Assembly: GCA_030600975.1 (NCBI GenBank)
Contig: JAUVUL010000100.1
Location: 1-6,714 of the forward strand
DNA length: 6,714 bases
Reading direction: 5' to 3'
DNA from: Candidatus Aegiribacteria sp.
GTDB taxonomy: Bacteria; Fermentibacterota; Fermentibacteria; Fermentibacterales; JCC-6
In this document: one piece after another, positions 6,665 through 6,714 of the stretch
Numbering within the stretch: position 1 is the stretch's first letter
Layout: every line of letters begins with the position of its first letter
Translations under genes and position numbers: made by a program
Notes under the pieces: model-generated
What the model was told of the DNA's origin: nothing
What the model saw: the letters and a program-made list of their open reading frames with translations, nothing else
The model's database searches: none

Positions 6665-6714
6665 TCAGATATGCTGTTTCTGTTTAAGCTCCGGATGTTC
6701 AGCAAGGTAGTCAA
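6665..6714 (-). CDS. Possible C-terminal end of an upstream gene (fragment)
   Basis: On the minus strand, the frame entering from the right edge reads DYLAEHPELKQKQHI and stops with TGA at 6665-6667. The charged, helical composition looks like a real protein C-terminus. Only 15 residues are visible, so no family can be given. Another minus-strand frame is also open over this stretch, so this could be chance. If real, its stop lies about 29 bp before the -35 box of the efflux operon. Confidence 0.3.
   Translation of the reverse strand, partial: DYLAEHPELKQKQHI

Noticed and set aside
6651..6690. Short plus-strand frame MSLFEFRYAVSV starting near 6649
   Set aside because: It is only 12 residues, has no ribosome-binding site, and lies opposite a possible gene end; no support for expression.

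Overview
The window is an ordinary bacterial chromosomal segment whose core is a multidrug-efflux locus on the minus strand. The host is most likely diderm (Gram-negative-type). An RND pump paired with a lipoprotein membrane-fusion protein only makes sense across two membranes, and the adaptor has a clear lipobox. Base composition looks moderate, near half G+C by eye. Nothing in the sequence lets me name a phylum; a poorly sampled, non-proteobacterial lineage would fit, but that is inference.

Layout, left to right. Positions 3-485 (+) are the C-terminal part of a DUF364-type (putative heavy-metal chelation) protein that runs off the left edge. Facing it, on the minus strand, is a small multi-pass membrane protein of unknown function (about 531-1113). 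It can only be read through by changing frame once, and its best ribosome-binding site leads to ATA instead of ATG. Next, still on the minus strand, is a PadR-family regulator (1142-1690) with a strong Shine-Dalgarno and an AT-rich promoter containing a dyad. Then comes the efflux operon, transcribed right to left: TetR repressor (5970-6569), lipoprotein adaptor (4915-5973) and RND transporter (1847-4918). Each pair is joined by a 4-bp ATGA stop/start overlap. Upstream of TetR are a textbook TTGACA-type promoter and a perfect 9+9 bp inverted repeat over the expected transcription start, very probably the TetR operator. The last 50 bases may be the C-terminal end of another minus-strand gene.

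How the genes work together: TetR probably represses its own operon, and ligand binding would release expression of adaptor and pump. Because the repressor is the first cistron, the circuit is self-limiting. No outer-membrane channel gene of the TolC type is present here, so that partner must come from elsewhere. The PadR gene and the membrane protein look like a separate transcription unit with its own promoter, 156 bp downstream of the pump; a link to efflux is possible but not shown.

I did not find a convincing new biological system. The best items for a second look are the disrupted membrane-protein gene, the TetR operator/promoter and the non-AcrB-like proton-relay residues of the pump. 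I see no tRNA, rRNA, CRISPR array, insertion sequence or phage gene.
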